DNA of 64,000 nucleotides from positions 92,458 through 156,457 of the forward strand of contig LJSH01000002.1 of NCBI GenBank assembly GCA_001314625.1, given 5' to 3'. Origin of the DNA: Oceanicaulis sp. HLUCCA04 (lineage in GTDB: Bacteria > Pseudomonadota > Alphaproteobacteria > Caulobacterales > Maricaulaceae). Below the pieces are notes generated by a model. It ran no database searches and was not told the origin of the DNA. It worked only from the letters and a program-made list of their open reading frames with translations. The position numbers were made by a program, and so were the translations under genes. Every line of letters starts with the position of its first letter. The stretch's first letter is position 1. Below, piece after piece: positions 1 through 10,598 of the stretch.

Positions 1-1085
1 CGGCCGATGCCGGAGGGCGGATCTTTCAGCTCGTCAGCTTCCAGCTTGGCGCAGACAAGCCGGGTCAGCGCGCCGACATCAATGGCGCGGCGGAAATAGT
101 CGCGCATGAAATCCTCGACACCCAGCGTTTCCTCGCTGTCGGCATACCCCATCAGGCCGGAAATTTCCGGCTGGGTGTCAAAGGTCAGCCGGTCATCCTT
201 GCGGCCATTGAGCGTGTGCAGGTGAAAGCGTGCCGTCCAGAAGAAATCCTCGGCGCGCAAGTACCGCTCCACGTCCTGAACGGTCAAAAGCCCACTTGCG
301 ACCCAGCGCTCCATGGCGTCATTGCCGTAGAGCACCTGCGCCAGCCAGCGCAAGGTCTGCAAGTCGCGCAAGGCGCCCTTGCCATCCTTGATATTCGGCT
401 CGACGGCATATCGGCTGTCGCCCTGCCGGTCGACGCGGGTATCCCGTTCGCTCAGCTTGGCAGCGATGAAGCCGGCCATCGCGGTGCGGGTGCGGTGGGC
501 GCGGTCAAATTTCAGGCGCAGCGTGCTGACCAGGCGCTCATCGCCGGAGACCAGCCTCAGATCCAGAAGCGCGGTGCGTTCCGACACGTCATCTGCCGCC
601 AGCGCCAGCGCCTCATCGACCGTGCGGATCGCGCCTCCGCCAATATTCAGTCCGCAGTCCCACAGCACATAAAGCATGCGCTCTGCTATCGCTCCGGCCC
701 CTTCTCGCGGCGGTGTGCCGGTGACGAGGAGAAGGTCGATATCCGATTGCGGGGCCAGCTCTCCGGCGCCCCAGCCGCCCAGCGCGCATACGGCAAGGCC
801 CGGCGCCGTCGCGCCCGCATCGTCAAAATCGGTGGCCACCGAATCAAACAGCGCGCGCACGGCCGCATTCATCACCCCGGAAAGCGCGCGCGCCGCCTCC
901 AGCCCGCCCGTATTGCCCGACAGCTTGCTGGCGGCATGCAGGCGTCCTGCGGCGATAAATTTCTTCAGGCGCCCGATCCCGGCCTGACGCGAGGCGGGAT
1001 GCTCCCAGCCCTCACGGGTGGCAGCGGCAAGCTCTGCGCGCAGGCGCAGGCCATCAAGCGAAGCGGGAAGGGCAGAAAGGCGCAT
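1..1085 (-). CDS. glnD: Protein-PII uridylyltransferase GlnD, N-terminal part (cut by window edge)
   Basis: This is the first 361 residues of GlnD, the bifunctional enzyme that uridylylates and deuridylylates PII proteins to report nitrogen status. The nucleotidyltransferase signature GGWGAGELAPQSDIDLLLV lies near residues 100-118, with the paired metal-binding aspartates of SDIDL intact. Further on, FHLHTLNGR and QPEISGLMGYAD match the family. The ATG at 1085 gives an N-terminus of normal length, but its ribosome site is weak. The HD and ACT domains lie beyond position 1. The gene diverges from the heparinase-like gene. Neighbouring mutS and malic enzyme fit a common alphaproteobacterial arrangement. 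Confidence 0.93.
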   Translation of the reverse strand, partial: MRLSALPASLDGLRLRAELAAATREGWEHPASRQAGIGRLKKFIAAGRLHAASKLSGNTGGLEAARALSGVMNAAVRALFDSVATDFDDAGATAPGLAVCALGGWGAGELAPQSDIDLLLVTGTPPREGAGAIAERMLYVLWDCGLNIGGGAIRTVDEALALAADDVSERTALLDLRLVSGDERLVSTLRLKFDRAHRTRTAMAGFIAAKLSERDTRVDRQGDSRYAVEPNIKDGKGALRDLQTLRWLAQVLYGNDAMERWVASGLLTVQDVERYLRAEDFFWTARFHLHTLNGRKDDRLTFDTQPEISGLMGYADSEETLGVEDFMRDYFRRAIDVGALTRLVCAKLEADELKDPPSGIG

Positions 1086-1230
1086 GGTGCAGCGTCTTAC
1101 GCTATTGCCGGCGCGCCGTCAGCCATCCTTTCGTGCGATATGTTTCAAATGCAAGTTGGCGGACTTTGCCTTTCGTGCGTGGCTGGCGTGTGCAAGATTC
1201 CGGTCCCGGCCCGGAACAGGGATTGTGCGA

Positions 1231-2940
1231 ATGAAATGGCAAAACATGCTGGCCGTGCTCGTGGTGTCGGCAACTGCGTGCGGAGCACCCTCGCGCGCGC
1301 CCGTGCCGCCATCCCTGCAAGAGGACATCGTTCTTCCGGCATTTCCAGGAGACCAGCCTGACGCGCCCGTCCTTGACCCTGTTGCCGTGATGATTTCTTC
1401 GAACCAGGCGGGGCGCGAGCGCGCACTTGATCAGGTTTTCCAGCCGCGCAGCGATCTGCCGGAATGGCGTTACGCCCTTCCCCTCGACTGGGAGGCGGAC
1501 CCGTTTGGCGATATCAACTGGCGGTTCCAGCTTCATGCTTGGCGAATGCTCAACCCGCTGGCTGACCGGCATGCGCGCGATCACGATCAGGCTTATTTCG
1601 ACCGGGCGGTCGACATAGCGCGCGACTGGAAGTCTTGGCACGAGACCGGGCATACGCCGCTGAGCTGGCAGGACATGGCAACGGGATTGCGGGCGTCAAT
1701 GCTGGCCTATTTGGTGCGTGAGGCCCGCTCGGGCCGGGCGGAAATCAGCGGTGAGGCCTGGAGCGATCTCATCCAGCTAGCCCGTGCTCATGGTGAAATC
1801 CTGACACGCCCAGACTTCATACCCGATGATAATCACGGTATTTTCGCGGCCCACGGCCTGATGGCCCTGTGCCAGACGCTCGGCGAGCTTTCCGAGTGTA
1901 GGCAAGGCCGCACTCTGGCATCACACCGCATGGACGAACTGTTCAGCGCTCAGTTTCTCGCCGACGGCGTCCATGCCGAGCATTCCCCGGATTATCACTG
2001 GTTTGCGATGAGCGTGTTCGAACGCGCAGCGTCCACCGGATGGTATGCACAAAGCCGTTTCGATGCCGGTCTGGCCCGCGCTCGCGCCGCAGCGCCATTT
2101 CTGCTGCATGCCGATGGACGCCAGCCCGGTATTGGCGATAGCGAGCGAACATTGCGTGAGCGCGATCACTCGCAACTGCCTGATACCGCCGATATCTGCC
2201 TTGATGAGGGTGAGAGGAACTGCCTTCTGGTGCGCCATTTTGATGAGGCTGGCTATGCGATCGCCCGTTCACCGCGCGGCGCTGCCGAACCCCATTCCCT
2301 GTTCATGACCTGTGGATGGCATTCCACGATCCACAAACACCCCGATGAGCTTAGCTTTGAATGGTGGGCGTTTGGCCGGCTGATCCTCGCGGACAGCGGC
2401 AAGTATGGCTACACAGCTGATGAAAACCGTGCCTTTGTCCTGTCGCGCGCCGCGCACAACACGATCAGCTTTGATGGCAGAGAGCCACATGAGCCCGATG
2501 GCGGCGGACCGTTTCCGGGGGCCTGCACGCATGACCCCCGGCAGGATGAGGGAGCCATTGTCCTTGCGGGTGCCTATGACCCTCCTGGCGCACCGTCGCG
2601 CCATGCCCGCGAGCTACATTATCGCGCCAATGAAAGCCTTGTGGTCCGCGACCGTGTGGAGCACAGGGGTGGTTTCAGCCAGTGGTTCCACTTCGCACCG
2701 GGTGTGGACGTGTCGCAAAATCAGGCTGGCGGTCTGCGGGTACTATCCGGCCCGGACACGCCTGTGATCGACGTTACCGCTGATCCGGCCTGCCGGGCGC
2801 GCCTGCATCATGGCAATCGCGAGCCCCTCCAAGGCTGGATGAGTACGCGATACGGTGAAATGACGCCGCGCTTCACACTCGAAATTGCTTGCCCGGCCGG
2901 CACACGCGAGGTAGAGGCGCGTTTCGAGGTGGCGCGCTAG
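1231..2940 (+). CDS. Heparinase II/III-like polysaccharide lyase, predicted lipoprotein
   Basis: A 569-residue protein resembling the heparinase II/III and alginate lyase families, which cleave uronic-acid polysaccharides by beta-elimination. The C-terminal part (about residues 360-480) has the family pattern HKHPDELSFEWWAFGR, then LADSGKYGY and SRAAHNTISFDG. The N-terminal half looks like the alpha-toroid domain that precedes it. The ATG at 1231 was chosen because it starts a signal peptide ending in a lipobox-like SATAC, which suggests a lipid-anchored envelope enzyme. An upstream in-frame extension to 1018 would overlap glnD. Substrate is unknown; roles in polymer use or in remodelling the cell's own exopolysaccharide are both possible. 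Its stop overlaps the convergent neighbour's stop by four bases. Confidence 0.85.
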   Translation: MKWQNMLAVLVVSATACGAPSRAPVPPSLQEDIVLPAFPGDQPDAPVLDPVAVMISSNQAGRERALDQVFQPRSDLPEWRYALPLDWEADPFGDINWRFQLHAWRMLNPLADRHARDHDQAYFDRAVDIARDWKSWHETGHTPLSWQDMATGLRASMLAYLVREARSGRAEISGEAWSDLIQLARAHGEILTRPDFIPDDNHGIFAAHGLMALCQTLGELSECRQGRTLASHRMDELFSAQFLADGVHAEHSPDYHWFAMSVFERAASTGWYAQSRFDAGLARARAAAPFLLHADGRQPGIGDSERTLRERDHSQLPDTADICLDEGERNCLLVRHFDEAGYAIARSPRGAAEPHSLFMTCGWHSTIHKHPDELSFEWWAFGRLILADSGKYGYTADENRAFVLSRAAHNTISFDGREPHEPDGGGPFPGACTHDPRQDEGAIVLAGAYDPPGAPSRHARELHYRANESLVVRDRVEHRGGFSQWFHFAPGVDVSQNQAGGLRVLSGPDTPVIDVTADPACRARLHHGNREPLQGWMSTRYGEMTPRFTLEIACPAGTREVEARFEVAR

Positions 2941-4022
2941 GACGCATCCACCTCAACCAGCAATGCATCACGAGCGGCGACATCGCCGCGCACCAGAGCC
3001 TGGTAGGCGTTGAGGGCTTCTGCTTCGCCGGTCAGGCTGCGCCAGGTCAGAAGATCGTCCGCCGCAGCGACAAAAGCCGACCACGCTTCGCCCTGCCGCC
3101 TGGAAAAGCCCTCCGGGCCCCACTCCGCGATCCGGTCGCGGGCATGGTCTGGTGCAAAGAAGAAGGCCGGCTTCGGGCCGGGCAGACCCTGTGCGGGCGC
3201 GCTATCATCCCAATGCGCTCCGCCGACACGGATATTGGCTTTCAGATTGGTGCCCAGGTGCTCATGCAGCGCACGGTTTACTTCCGCCGCCCCGGCAAAA
3301 TCGACAATCAGCCGGGCGGGTCCGGCGTCCAAGCCTGCGATATTGTCATAGGCGATGACATCATCGTAGAGCGCGCTGGCCTTCACGAAGGCGGCGTTGC
3401 GCGCGGAGGTCAGCGCTTCGATGCACAGGCCCTCCGGCCGGGCGCGCTTGAGCAGGAAGGCTAGGGCCAGCGCGGTCTTGCTCGACGCGCTGGTGAGGAT
3501 AATGCTCCGGGCGCCGGAAAATTCACTGTCGCGCAAATACGCGTCGATCAGGAACGAGGTCAGGAACAAGGGCTGTAACACCATCTGCGCAGGCTCCAGC
3601 CCCGGGTCATAGGCCGGGTCGGCTGCGCAGCGCACATACCGGTTATAGACCGCTGGCAGGCCGGCGCGGTGGGGGGCGGCATCGACAAAGCTTTCTGGCC
3701 GGACCTTGCCCGGCGTGACGATCAGCTCGCTTGCGGCAGGCAGATATCCGTAGACCCGTTCACCCACGCTCAGGCCCTCGGCCCGGCTGTGCGCCACCTG
3801 GGCAAACCCCCAGACCGGCAGGCGGCCGTGACCGTCCTCGCCGGGGAAGAAGCGCCAGTATCCCATTGCCTCGCCAAAGGCCGCATAGGTGATATTATTG
3901 GCGGTCAGGGCAAACCGGTGAATGGCCAGACGCGCCTCACCAGCCGCCAGTGCGCGTGGCGCGGCTTGCGCGATGGCGGCGCGGGTGATGTCGGTCTTGT
4001 CGATGCTCAGCGCCCAGTTCAT
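2937..4022 (-). CDS. DUF2855 family protein
   Basis: A 361-residue protein of the DUF2855 family, which has a fold related to zinc-independent medium-chain dehydrogenases/quinone reductases but no assigned reaction. Visible family features are YAAFGEAMGYWRFFP near residues 46-60, VWGFAQV, and the Rossmann-like stretch ARSIILTSASSKTALALAF in the middle. The start at 4022 is favoured by an AGGAGG ribosome site nine bases upstream. A longer frame to 4109 would run into mutS. It lies 43 bases behind mutS on the same strand, so it may be co-transcribed. A function cannot be given from sequence. Confidence 0.8.
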   Translation of the reverse strand: MNWALSIDKTDITRAAIAQAAPRALAAGEARLAIHRFALTANNITYAAFGEAMGYWRFFPGEDGHGRLPVWGFAQVAHSRAEGLSVGERVYGYLPAASELIVTPGKVRPESFVDAAPHRAGLPAVYNRYVRCAADPAYDPGLEPAQMVLQPLFLTSFLIDAYLRDSEFSGARSIILTSASSKTALALAFLLKRARPEGLCIEALTSARNAAFVKASALYDDVIAYDNIAGLDAGPARLIVDFAGAAEVNRALHEHLGTNLKANIRVGGAHWDDSAPAQGLPGPKPAFFFAPDHARDRIAEWGPEGFSRRQGEAWSAFVAAADDLLTWRSLTGEAEALNAYQALVRGDVAARDALLVEVDAS

Positions 4023-4065
4023 GGCCTGCGCCTCCTGTTGGCAAATTCGTGTCAGCCGTGTCCGG

Positions 4066-6759
4066 TCAGCTCTCGCTTGCCAGACTTTTAAGCGCGTAGA
4101 GCGCTTCAAGCGCCTCGCGCGGTGTCAGCGCGTCCGGATCGATGGATCTGAGCCGCTCCAGTGCTTTGGATGGTTTGGGTGGTGCGGTTGGTGCTTGGGT
4201 AGAAAATAGCGGCAGCTCGGCCAGCGCCGCAGCCGGGCTGCCATCGGATTCCAGTTTTGAGAGTATGGATTGCGCCCGGCGCACCGCCGCCTCGGGCAAG
4301 CCCGCCCGCTTGGCCACCTCTACCCCGTACGAACGGTCGGCTGGACCGCTGCCCACTTCGTGCAGGAAGACCAGCTCGCCCTTCCACTCGCGCGCTTTCA
4401 GGGACACATTGCCGGTCCCGTCCAGCTCATCGGCGAGGCGGGTCAGCTCGTGGTAGTGCGTGGCAAACAGCGCGCGGCAGCGATTGACCGCATGCAGATG
4501 TTCCACGGTCGCCCAGGCAATGGACAGACCGTCCCAGGTCGAGGTGCCACGCCCGATCTCGTCGAGTATGACCAGGCTTTTCGGTGTCGCCTGATTGAGT
4601 ATGGCGGCCGTCTCGATCATCTCCGCCATAAAGGTGGAGCGCCCGCGCGCCAGATCATCCGCCGCGCCCACGCGCGAGAAAAGCCGGTCAACCAGACCCA
4701 GTGTGACCGTTCGTGCGGGAACGAAAAGCCCGGCCTGGGCCATGATGACGATAATCGCTGTCTGGCGCAGGAAGGTTGATTTGCCAGCCATGTTCGGCCC
4801 GGTGACCAGCAGCAGCCGGTGCGCCGCTGCCCCCTTGCCATCAAGCTGGCAGTCATTGGGCGTGAAACGCGCCTCACCGGTCCGGGCCAGCGCCCGTTCG
4901 ACCACCGGATGACGGCCCGCTTCAATGATCAGGTCCTTGCCATCGGTAAAGCGGGGCCGGCAGGCCCCTGCTTCGACCGCCCAGTGCGCGGCTCCCGCCC
5001 ACACGTCCAGCGCCGCCAGTGCCTCGCCCGCCGCGCGGACCGCTTCGGCCAGACCCTCCACGCGGTCGCGAAAGCGGGCGAAAATCTCCAGCTCCAGCGC
5101 GATGGCGCGCGAGGCCGCGGAGGCGATCTTCGATTCCAGCTCGCCCAGCTCCGGCGTGGCAAAGCGCACCGCATTGGCCATGGTCTGGCGGTGAATGAAG
5201 GGCTCCACGCCCATCATCGCGTCGCCATGGCGCGCGCTCACCTCGATGAAATATCCCAGAACATGATTGTGCTTGATCTTCAGGCCCGCAATGCCGGTCT
5301 GGTCGGCATAGGTTTTCTGCAAGCCCGCCACCACGCGCCGCGACTGGTCTTTCAGCGTGCGCAGCTCGTCCAGCGCCGGATCCCACCCCCCGGCCACGAA
5401 TCCGCCCTCACGTGCAAACAGGGGTGGCTCGTCGACAAGCGCGCGAGAGACGTCCTCTACCAGCTTTGCAAGGTCTGGCCGGGCGCTCAGCGACAGCGCT
5501 TCCAACGCGCCCGAAAGGGCTGCAGGCGGCGTGTCCGAGCCTGTGCGGGCAAAAGCCGCATTGATCCGCTCGCCTTCTTTCAATGCGCGCGCGAGCGCCA
5601 GCAGGTCGCGTGGCCCGCCGCGTTCCAGACACAGGCGCGACAGCGCGCGCGCGGGATCACCGGCACTTTTCAGGCAATCGCGCAAACGGTCACGCAAGGG
5701 CGCATTGTCATGGAGGTATTCCACCGCATCGAGGCGCGCTTCGATCTCGTTGCGATGCGCAGACGGACGCGACAGCTGTTCGGCCAGCAAGCGCGCGCCC
5801 GGCGCGGTAACCGTGCAGTCTATCGCGTCGAGTAGCGAGCCCTTGCGCTGGCCCTGCAAGGTGCGTTCGATTTCCAGACTTGCGCGCGCCGCCGGGTCGA
5901 TGGCGAGCCATCCGCCCGCTTCAAAATGGCGCGGCGGGGCCAGCTTGGGCGCCGCGCCCGCTTGCGAGAGCTCCAGATAATCCAGAAGGCAGCCGAGCGC
6001 ACCGAGCTCCGCCTTCGAAAAATCACCAAATCCGTCTAGGCTGGCCGCGCCGAAATGCGCCTTCAGGCGGCGCTCGGCGGACCCGGCTTCAAACTTGGCC
6101 TTCGGGCGGGCCGTGATTGTGGTTCCGGGCAAGACGGGCGCGAGTGTGCGGGCATCATCGTCCAGCACCAGCAATTCGGCCGGGTGCAGGGCCGCCAGCT
6201 CGGCCTCGATATCACCCGCCTCAAGCCGCACGGAGCCGAAACTGCCATCGGAAATATCGGCAAAAGCCAGCGCCAGATCGCCCGCCGCACCGCGCGCCAG
6301 CGCCGCCAGCCGGTTCGACTGGCGCGCGTCGAGAAGATCATCCTCGCTCAAGGTTCCCGGTGTGACGATGCGGGTAATGGCCCGCTCCACTACCGATTTG
6401 GACCCGCGTTTTTTCGCCTCGGCCGGGTCTTCCACCTGTTCGCCAATGGCCACTTTGAAACCGGCCCGGATCAGCCGGGAGAGATACACTTGCGCGTTAT
6501 GAACCGGCACGCCGCACATCGCGATCGGCTCGCCCTGATGCTCGCCGCGCTTTGTCAGGGTGATGTCGAGCGCGGCTGCCGCGCGCACGGCATCGTCAAA
6601 GAAGAGCTCGTAGAAATCGCCCATCCGGTAAAAAAGCAGCGCTTCTGCAGGCACTTGCGCCCGGAGGCTGAGGAACTGCGCCATCATCGGCGTAGCCCCG
6701 TCCGCGCTGGGAAAGGTGCGGCTGGCGATATCGGATGGGGCGCTGGCGTCCGGGCTCAT
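4066..6759 (-). CDS. mutS: DNA mismatch repair ATPase MutS
   Basis: Full-length MutS (897 residues), the mismatch-recognition ATPase that recruits MutL. The mismatch-reading Phe-x-Glu occurs as GDFYELF (F49, E51). The Walker A sequence [13 protein letters not shown] lies near residue 650, followed by the Walker B region [16 protein letters not shown] and the switch histidine in FATHYHELT. Near the C-terminus AELPLF resembles the short clamp-binding motif that tethers MutS to the replication clamp. The start ATG at 6759 gives a normal N-terminal extension. It is divergent from maeB and is followed by a DUF2855 gene. Confidence 0.98.
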   Translation of the reverse strand: MSPDASAPSDIASRTFPSADGATPMMAQFLSLRAQVPAEALLFYRMGDFYELFFDDAVRAAAALDITLTKRGEHQGEPIAMCGVPVHNAQVYLSRLIRAGFKVAIGEQVEDPAEAKKRGSKSVVERAITRIVTPGTLSEDDLLDARQSNRLAALARGAAGDLALAFADISDGSFGSVRLEAGDIEAELAALHPAELLVLDDDARTLAPVLPGTTITARPKAKFEAGSAERRLKAHFGAASLDGFGDFSKAELGALGCLLDYLELSQAGAAPKLAPPRHFEAGGWLAIDPAARASLEIERTLQGQRKGSLLDAIDCTVTAPGARLLAEQLSRPSAHRNEIEARLDAVEYLHDNAPLRDRLRDCLKSAGDPARALSRLCLERGGPRDLLALARALKEGERINAAFARTGSDTPPAALSGALEALSLSARPDLAKLVEDVSRALVDEPPLFAREGGFVAGGWDPALDELRTLKDQSRRVVAGLQKTYADQTGIAGLKIKHNHVLGYFIEVSARHGDAMMGVEPFIHRQTMANAVRFATPELGELESKIASAASRAIALELEIFARFRDRVEGLAEAVRAAGEALAALDVWAGAAHWAVEAGACRPRFTDGKDLIIEAGRHPVVERALARTGEARFTPNDCQLDGKGAAAHRLLLVTGPNMAGKSTFLRQTAIIVIMAQAGLFVPARTVTLGLVDRLFSRVGAADDLARGRSTFMAEMIETAAILNQATPKSLVILDEIGRGTSTWDGLSIAWATVEHLHAVNRCRALFATHYHELTRLADELDGTGNVSLKAREWKGELVFLHEVGSGPADRSYGVEVAKRAGLPEAAVRRAQSILSKLESDGSPAAALAELPLFSTQAPTAPPKPSKALERLRSIDPDALTPREALEALYALKSLASES

Positions 6760-6919
6760 GGCGGCAAATTAACTTTCCGCCTGCCGCCCGCAAGGGGCGA
6801 GGCCAGAGGCGGGCGGTCTGCGTGCGGTTCTTGCGCTGGCTAAAGAGGCTTTCACTGTCAGGCGATGACCGTCTAGGCTTGTGAAGAGCCCAGCCCCGGA
6901 CCCAGATGACGGACCTCTC

Positions 6920-9184
6920 ATGACCGACCGCAAGCCGCGCGTGGACGATGAAGAAGCCCTGGCCTTTCACAGGCAGGCACCTGCGGGCAAGATTGCGTTG
7001 CGCGCCACCAAGCCGATGGCGACCCAGCGCGATCTCTCGCTGGCCTATTCGCCCGGCGTCGCCGCGCCCGTAAAGGCGATCCATGCCGACCCGGATGCGG
7101 TCTATGACTACACCTCCAAGGGCAATTTCGTCGCCGTTATCTCCAATGGCACGGCGATACTGGGGCTGGGTGATCTGGGTCCTGCCGCGTCAAAGCCGGT
7201 AATGGAAGGCAAGGCGGTGCTGTTCAAGCGTTTTGCCGATATTGATGCCATTGATATCGAGGTGGAGGAAAACGACCCGGAAGCCTTTGTTGAATGCGTG
7301 CGCCGCTTCGGCAACACGTTTGGCGGCATCAATCTGGAAGACATCAAGGGGCCGGAATGCTTCATCATCGAGGAGCGCCTGCGCGAGCTGCTCGATATCC
7401 CTGTCTTTCACGATGACCAGCACGGCACCGCGATCATTACTGCCGCGGGCATCATCAATGCCTGCGAGCTGTCGGGGCGGAACATCAAGGACCTCAAGGT
7501 CGTCGTGAACGGGGCGGGCGCGGCTGGCATTGCCGTGTTGGAGCTGATCAAGTCCATGGGTGTCGCCCATGACAACGCCCTTCTGTGTGACACGCGCGGC
7601 GTCATCTACAAGGGCCGCCAGAACGGCATGAACCAGTGGAAATCGGCCCACGCCGCGCAGACCGACAAGCGCACGCTCGAAGAGGCGCTGGACGGGGCGG
7701 ACTGCTTTATCGGGCTGTCGGTGAAGGGCGCGGTGACCAAGGCAATGGTCAGATCCATGGCCGCCGATCCGATCATCTTCGCGATGGCCAATCCTGACCC
7801 GGAGATCACGCCCGAGGAAGTGCGCGAGGCGCGCTCTGACGCGATAATGGCGACAGGACGGTCCGATTATCCCAATCAGGTCAACAATGTGCTGGGCTTT
7901 CCCTACATATTCCGCGGCGCGCTGGATGTCCGCGCGCGCACCATCAACGAGGATATGAAGGTCGCTGCCGCCCGCGCGCTGGCCGAGCTGGCGCGCGAGG
8001 ACGTGCCTGATGAAGTGGCCGCAGCCTACCACGGATCACGGCCAAGTTTTGGCAAGGATTATATCATTCCGGCCCCGTTTGACCCGCGCCTGATCAGCCA
8101 TGTGCCGCCCTATGTGGCGCAGGCCGCTATGGATTCCGGTGTCGCCCGCCGTCCGATTGCCGATATGGAGGCCTACAAGGCCGCACTCGCCCGCCGCCTC
8201 GATCCAACCGCCGCCATTTTGCAAGGCCTGCATGAGGAGGTGCGTGCCGCCGACCGTAAGACCATCGTCTTCGCCGAAGGCGAGGAGCCGACGGTGATCC
8301 GCGCCGCGCACGCCTTCCAGACCCAAGGGCTGGGAAAGGCCGTACTGGTGGGCCGCGAGGAGACCACGAAAGCCAATATGCGCCTTGTCGGCGTGCCCGA
8401 AGACGGGATCGAGATCGTCAATGCCCGCCTGTCCGATCACAACGCGGTCTATGCCGACTGGCTGTTCCGGCGCTTGCAGAGGCAGGGCTATCTGAAACGC
8501 GACGTGCAGCGCATGGTCAATAATGACCGCAATGTCTTTGCCGCCTGCATGGTCGCGCTGGGCGATGCGCACGGGCTGGTTACCGGCACCACGCGCAATT
8601 ACGCCCAAGCCCTGGCAGATGTGCAGATGGCGCTGGACCCGCGGCCCGGCGAGCGGGTGATGGGCATGTCGCTTGTGCTGTCACGCGGGCGCACACTTTT
8701 CATTGCTGACACCAATGTCACCGAGTTTCCGAGCGCTGAGGCCATGGCGGACATGGCGTGTGAAGCGGCGGCAGCGGCGCGCCGTTTCGGTGTGGAGCCG
8801 CGCGTGGCGCTGCTCTCCTATTCCACCTTCGGCAATCCGGCCGGCGAACGGTCAGAAAAGATACAGGAGGCGGTGCGGCTGCTCGACGCGCGCCATCCAG
8901 ATTTCGAATACGAGGGCGAGATGAACGCCGATGTGGCGCTCGACCCCGACCATACCCGGCTCTACCCGTTCTCGCGCCTGACCGGCCCGGCCAATGTGCT
9001 GATCATGCCGGCCATCCACTCCGCCTCCATCTCCACCAAGCTGTTGCGCGCCGCTGGCGGGGCGACGGTTCTGGGGCCGATGCTGGTAGGTCTGGAAAAG
9101 CCGGTGCAGATCGCAAGGCTGGGCGCGGGCGTGTCCGACATTCTCACACTGGCCGCCTTGGCCGCGCATGATCTGTCGGGCTAA
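6920..9184 (+). CDS. maeB: NADP-dependent malic enzyme with C-terminal phosphotransacetylase-like domain
   Basis: A 754-residue MaeB-type malic enzyme, which oxidatively decarboxylates malate to pyruvate with NADP+. The N-terminal half carries the malic-enzyme features ATKPMATQRDLSLAYSPGV, the metal/substrate region FHDDQHGTAI, and the nucleotide-binding VVNGAGAAGIAV. The C-terminal third (from about residue 430) is a phosphotransacetylase-like domain, beginning KTIVFAEGEE and typical of this subclass, where it is thought to be regulatory rather than catalytic. The ATG at 6920 matches the usual family N-terminus; a GTG at 6881 is possible. The stop codon overlaps the convergent permease gene by four bases. 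Confidence 0.96.
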   Translation: MTDRKPRVDDEEALAFHRQAPAGKIALRATKPMATQRDLSLAYSPGVAAPVKAIHADPDAVYDYTSKGNFVAVISNGTAILGLGDLGPAASKPVMEGKAVLFKRFADIDAIDIEVEENDPEAFVECVRRFGNTFGGINLEDIKGPECFIIEERLRELLDIPVFHDDQHGTAIITAAGIINACELSGRNIKDLKVVVNGAGAAGIAVLELIKSMGVAHDNALLCDTRGVIYKGRQNGMNQWKSAHAAQTDKRTLEEALDGADCFIGLSVKGAVTKAMVRSMAADPIIFAMANPDPEITPEEVREARSDAIMATGRSDYPNQVNNVLGFPYIFRGALDVRARTINEDMKVAAARALAELAREDVPDEVAAAYHGSRPSFGKDYIIPAPFDPRLISHVPPYVAQAAMDSGVARRPIADMEAYKAALARRLDPTAAILQGLHEEVRAADRKTIVFAEGEEPTVIRAAHAFQTQGLGKAVLVGREETTKANMRLVGVPEDGIEIVNARLSDHNAVYADWLFRRLQRQGYLKRDVQRMVNNDRNVFAACMVALGDAHGLVTGTTRNYAQALADVQMALDPRPGERVMGMSLVLSRGRTLFIADTNVTEFPSAEAMADMACEAAAAARRFGVEPRVALLSYSTFGNPAGERSEKIQEAVRLLDARHPDFEYEGEMNADVALDPDHTRLYPFSRLTGPANVLIMPAIHSASISTKLLRAAGGATVLGPMLVGLEKPVQIARLGAGVSDILTLAALAAHDLSG

Positions 9185-10575
9185 CCCGGAATTTTGTCGG
9201 CCGGCGGGGTCGCATGAACACGCGCCGCCCATCGGGTGACGAACAAGGCCGGAATCCCTATCGCAGCTGTCAGCGCGAAGAATATGCCATAGGCGGGCAG
9301 AAGCCCGGCGATGCTCTCCAGCCACTCCACCGTCACTCCGCTGAAGCCTTTGAGCACTTTGCCCAGTATCGTGTAGAAGCTGGACAACAGGGCGTACTGG
9401 GTGGCGGCGTAGCCAAACGTCGTAAGGCTCGACATCCACGCGATGAGGGCGGTACCTGCAAAACCTTCGGAGAAATTCTCGAGCCCCAGCGCGAAAGCAA
9501 AAACGCCAAGGCTTGCCGTACCGTCCACTGCCATCAGGGTAAGCCCGAGATTGGAGGCAGGGGCGAGGAACGCACCGAATAACAGCGTGCGCACAAATCC
9601 AAGCCGCACAGCGCAGAACCCGCCCGCCGCCACGCCCGCCAGTGTTGTCCATAGCCCCACAGAGGCGCGCATTGCGCCGATCGCGTCGCGCGACAGGCCG
9701 AGATCAGTGTAGAATGGGTTGACCATCGGTCCCATCACGAAATCGGGTAGCCGATACAGGCTGATCGCAGCGAGCAGCAGGATCGCCTTGCCACCATGAG
9801 CCTTGAAGAACTCTATGAAGGGGCCGGCTATCGCCTCGTACAGCCCGCGCGGCGTCCAGATTGGCGTCAGCGGTGCAACCGGGACATCGCCCGCGACCGC
9901 TGAGCGCTGAGCATTCGGCTCGGCTGCGACCAGCGCGGCGATCACGCCAAGACCCATCAAGGCGGCCATTATGACATAGGAGATTTCCCAGCCAGTACGC
10001 GCGGCGATGTTGAAGATAAAGGCGTTAGTTATAAGCAGCGATACGCGGTAACCGAGCTGATAAGCCGCGCTCATCAGGCCGAGTTCCTCGTGGCTCTCGC
10101 TGACCTCGATCCGCCAGGCGTCTATTGCTACGTCCTGGGTGGCGGACGAGAACGCTACCAGCAGCGCGAACGCGCCAAACAGGACGAGCCCCCCGCCCGG
10201 TCCAACTGCGGTCATGGCCAGTAGGCCTGCGATCACCCCGCCCTGCGAGAGGAGTATCCAGCTCTTGCGTTTGCCCAGGTGGCCGATCAAAGGCAGCTTC
10301 ACCCGGTCGAGGAGGGGCGCCCAGAGAAATTTAAACGAATATGCAAGCCCGACCCAGGAGATGAAACCGATGGCCGCGAGTGTTGTGCCCTCCGCCCGCA
10401 GCCAGGCGCCCAGCGTGTTGCCGGTAAGCAGGAAGGGAAGCCCGGCGGAAAAGCCCAGCGCCAGCATGGCCAGAACGCGCGGATTGGTTAGCGAGGCCAG
10501 GACATCGCGCCACGTCTGACGTTTGGGTCCGGGCGGATTCTCAACCTGAACTGCGGGGGAGGGCGTGTCAGTCAT
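9181..10575 (-). CDS. AmpG-like major facilitator permease (muropeptide transporter family)
   Basis: A 464-residue inner-membrane permease with about 12-14 hydrophobic segments. The N-terminal signature ALGFSAGLPFLLTGNTL and the loop FKFLWAPLLDR are typical of AmpG, which imports anhydro-muropeptides for peptidoglycan recycling. The substrate is inferred from the family only. The ATG at 10575 was chosen because the longer form would overlap the kinase gene by 37 bases. It is the last gene of comM - kinase - ampG, 23 bases behind the kinase, so it could be expressed from the SOS-type promoter upstream of comM. Confidence 0.85.
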   Translation of the reverse strand: MTDTPSPAVQVENPPGPKRQTWRDVLASLTNPRVLAMLALGFSAGLPFLLTGNTLGAWLRAEGTTLAAIGFISWVGLAYSFKFLWAPLLDRVKLPLIGHLGKRKSWILLSQGGVIAGLLAMTAVGPGGGLVLFGAFALLVAFSSATQDVAIDAWRIEVSESHEELGLMSAAYQLGYRVSLLITNAFIFNIAARTGWEISYVIMAALMGLGVIAALVAAEPNAQRSAVAGDVPVAPLTPIWTPRGLYEAIAGPFIEFFKAHGGKAILLLAAISLYRLPDFVMGPMVNPFYTDLGLSRDAIGAMRASVGLWTTLAGVAAGGFCAVRLGFVRTLLFGAFLAPASNLGLTLMAVDGTASLGVFAFALGLENFSEGFAGTALIAWMSSLTTFGYAATQYALLSSFYTILGKVLKGFSGVTVEWLESIAGLLPAYGIFFALTAAIGIPALFVTRWAARVHATPPADKIPG

Positions 10576-10598
10576 GGTCGCGGGCAGGCTCCGTCTGT

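Noticed and set aside
216-1361. A 381-codon rightward frame at the left edge
   Set aside because: It lies opposite glnD, whose minus-strand translation shows the nucleotidyltransferase motif and family sequence.
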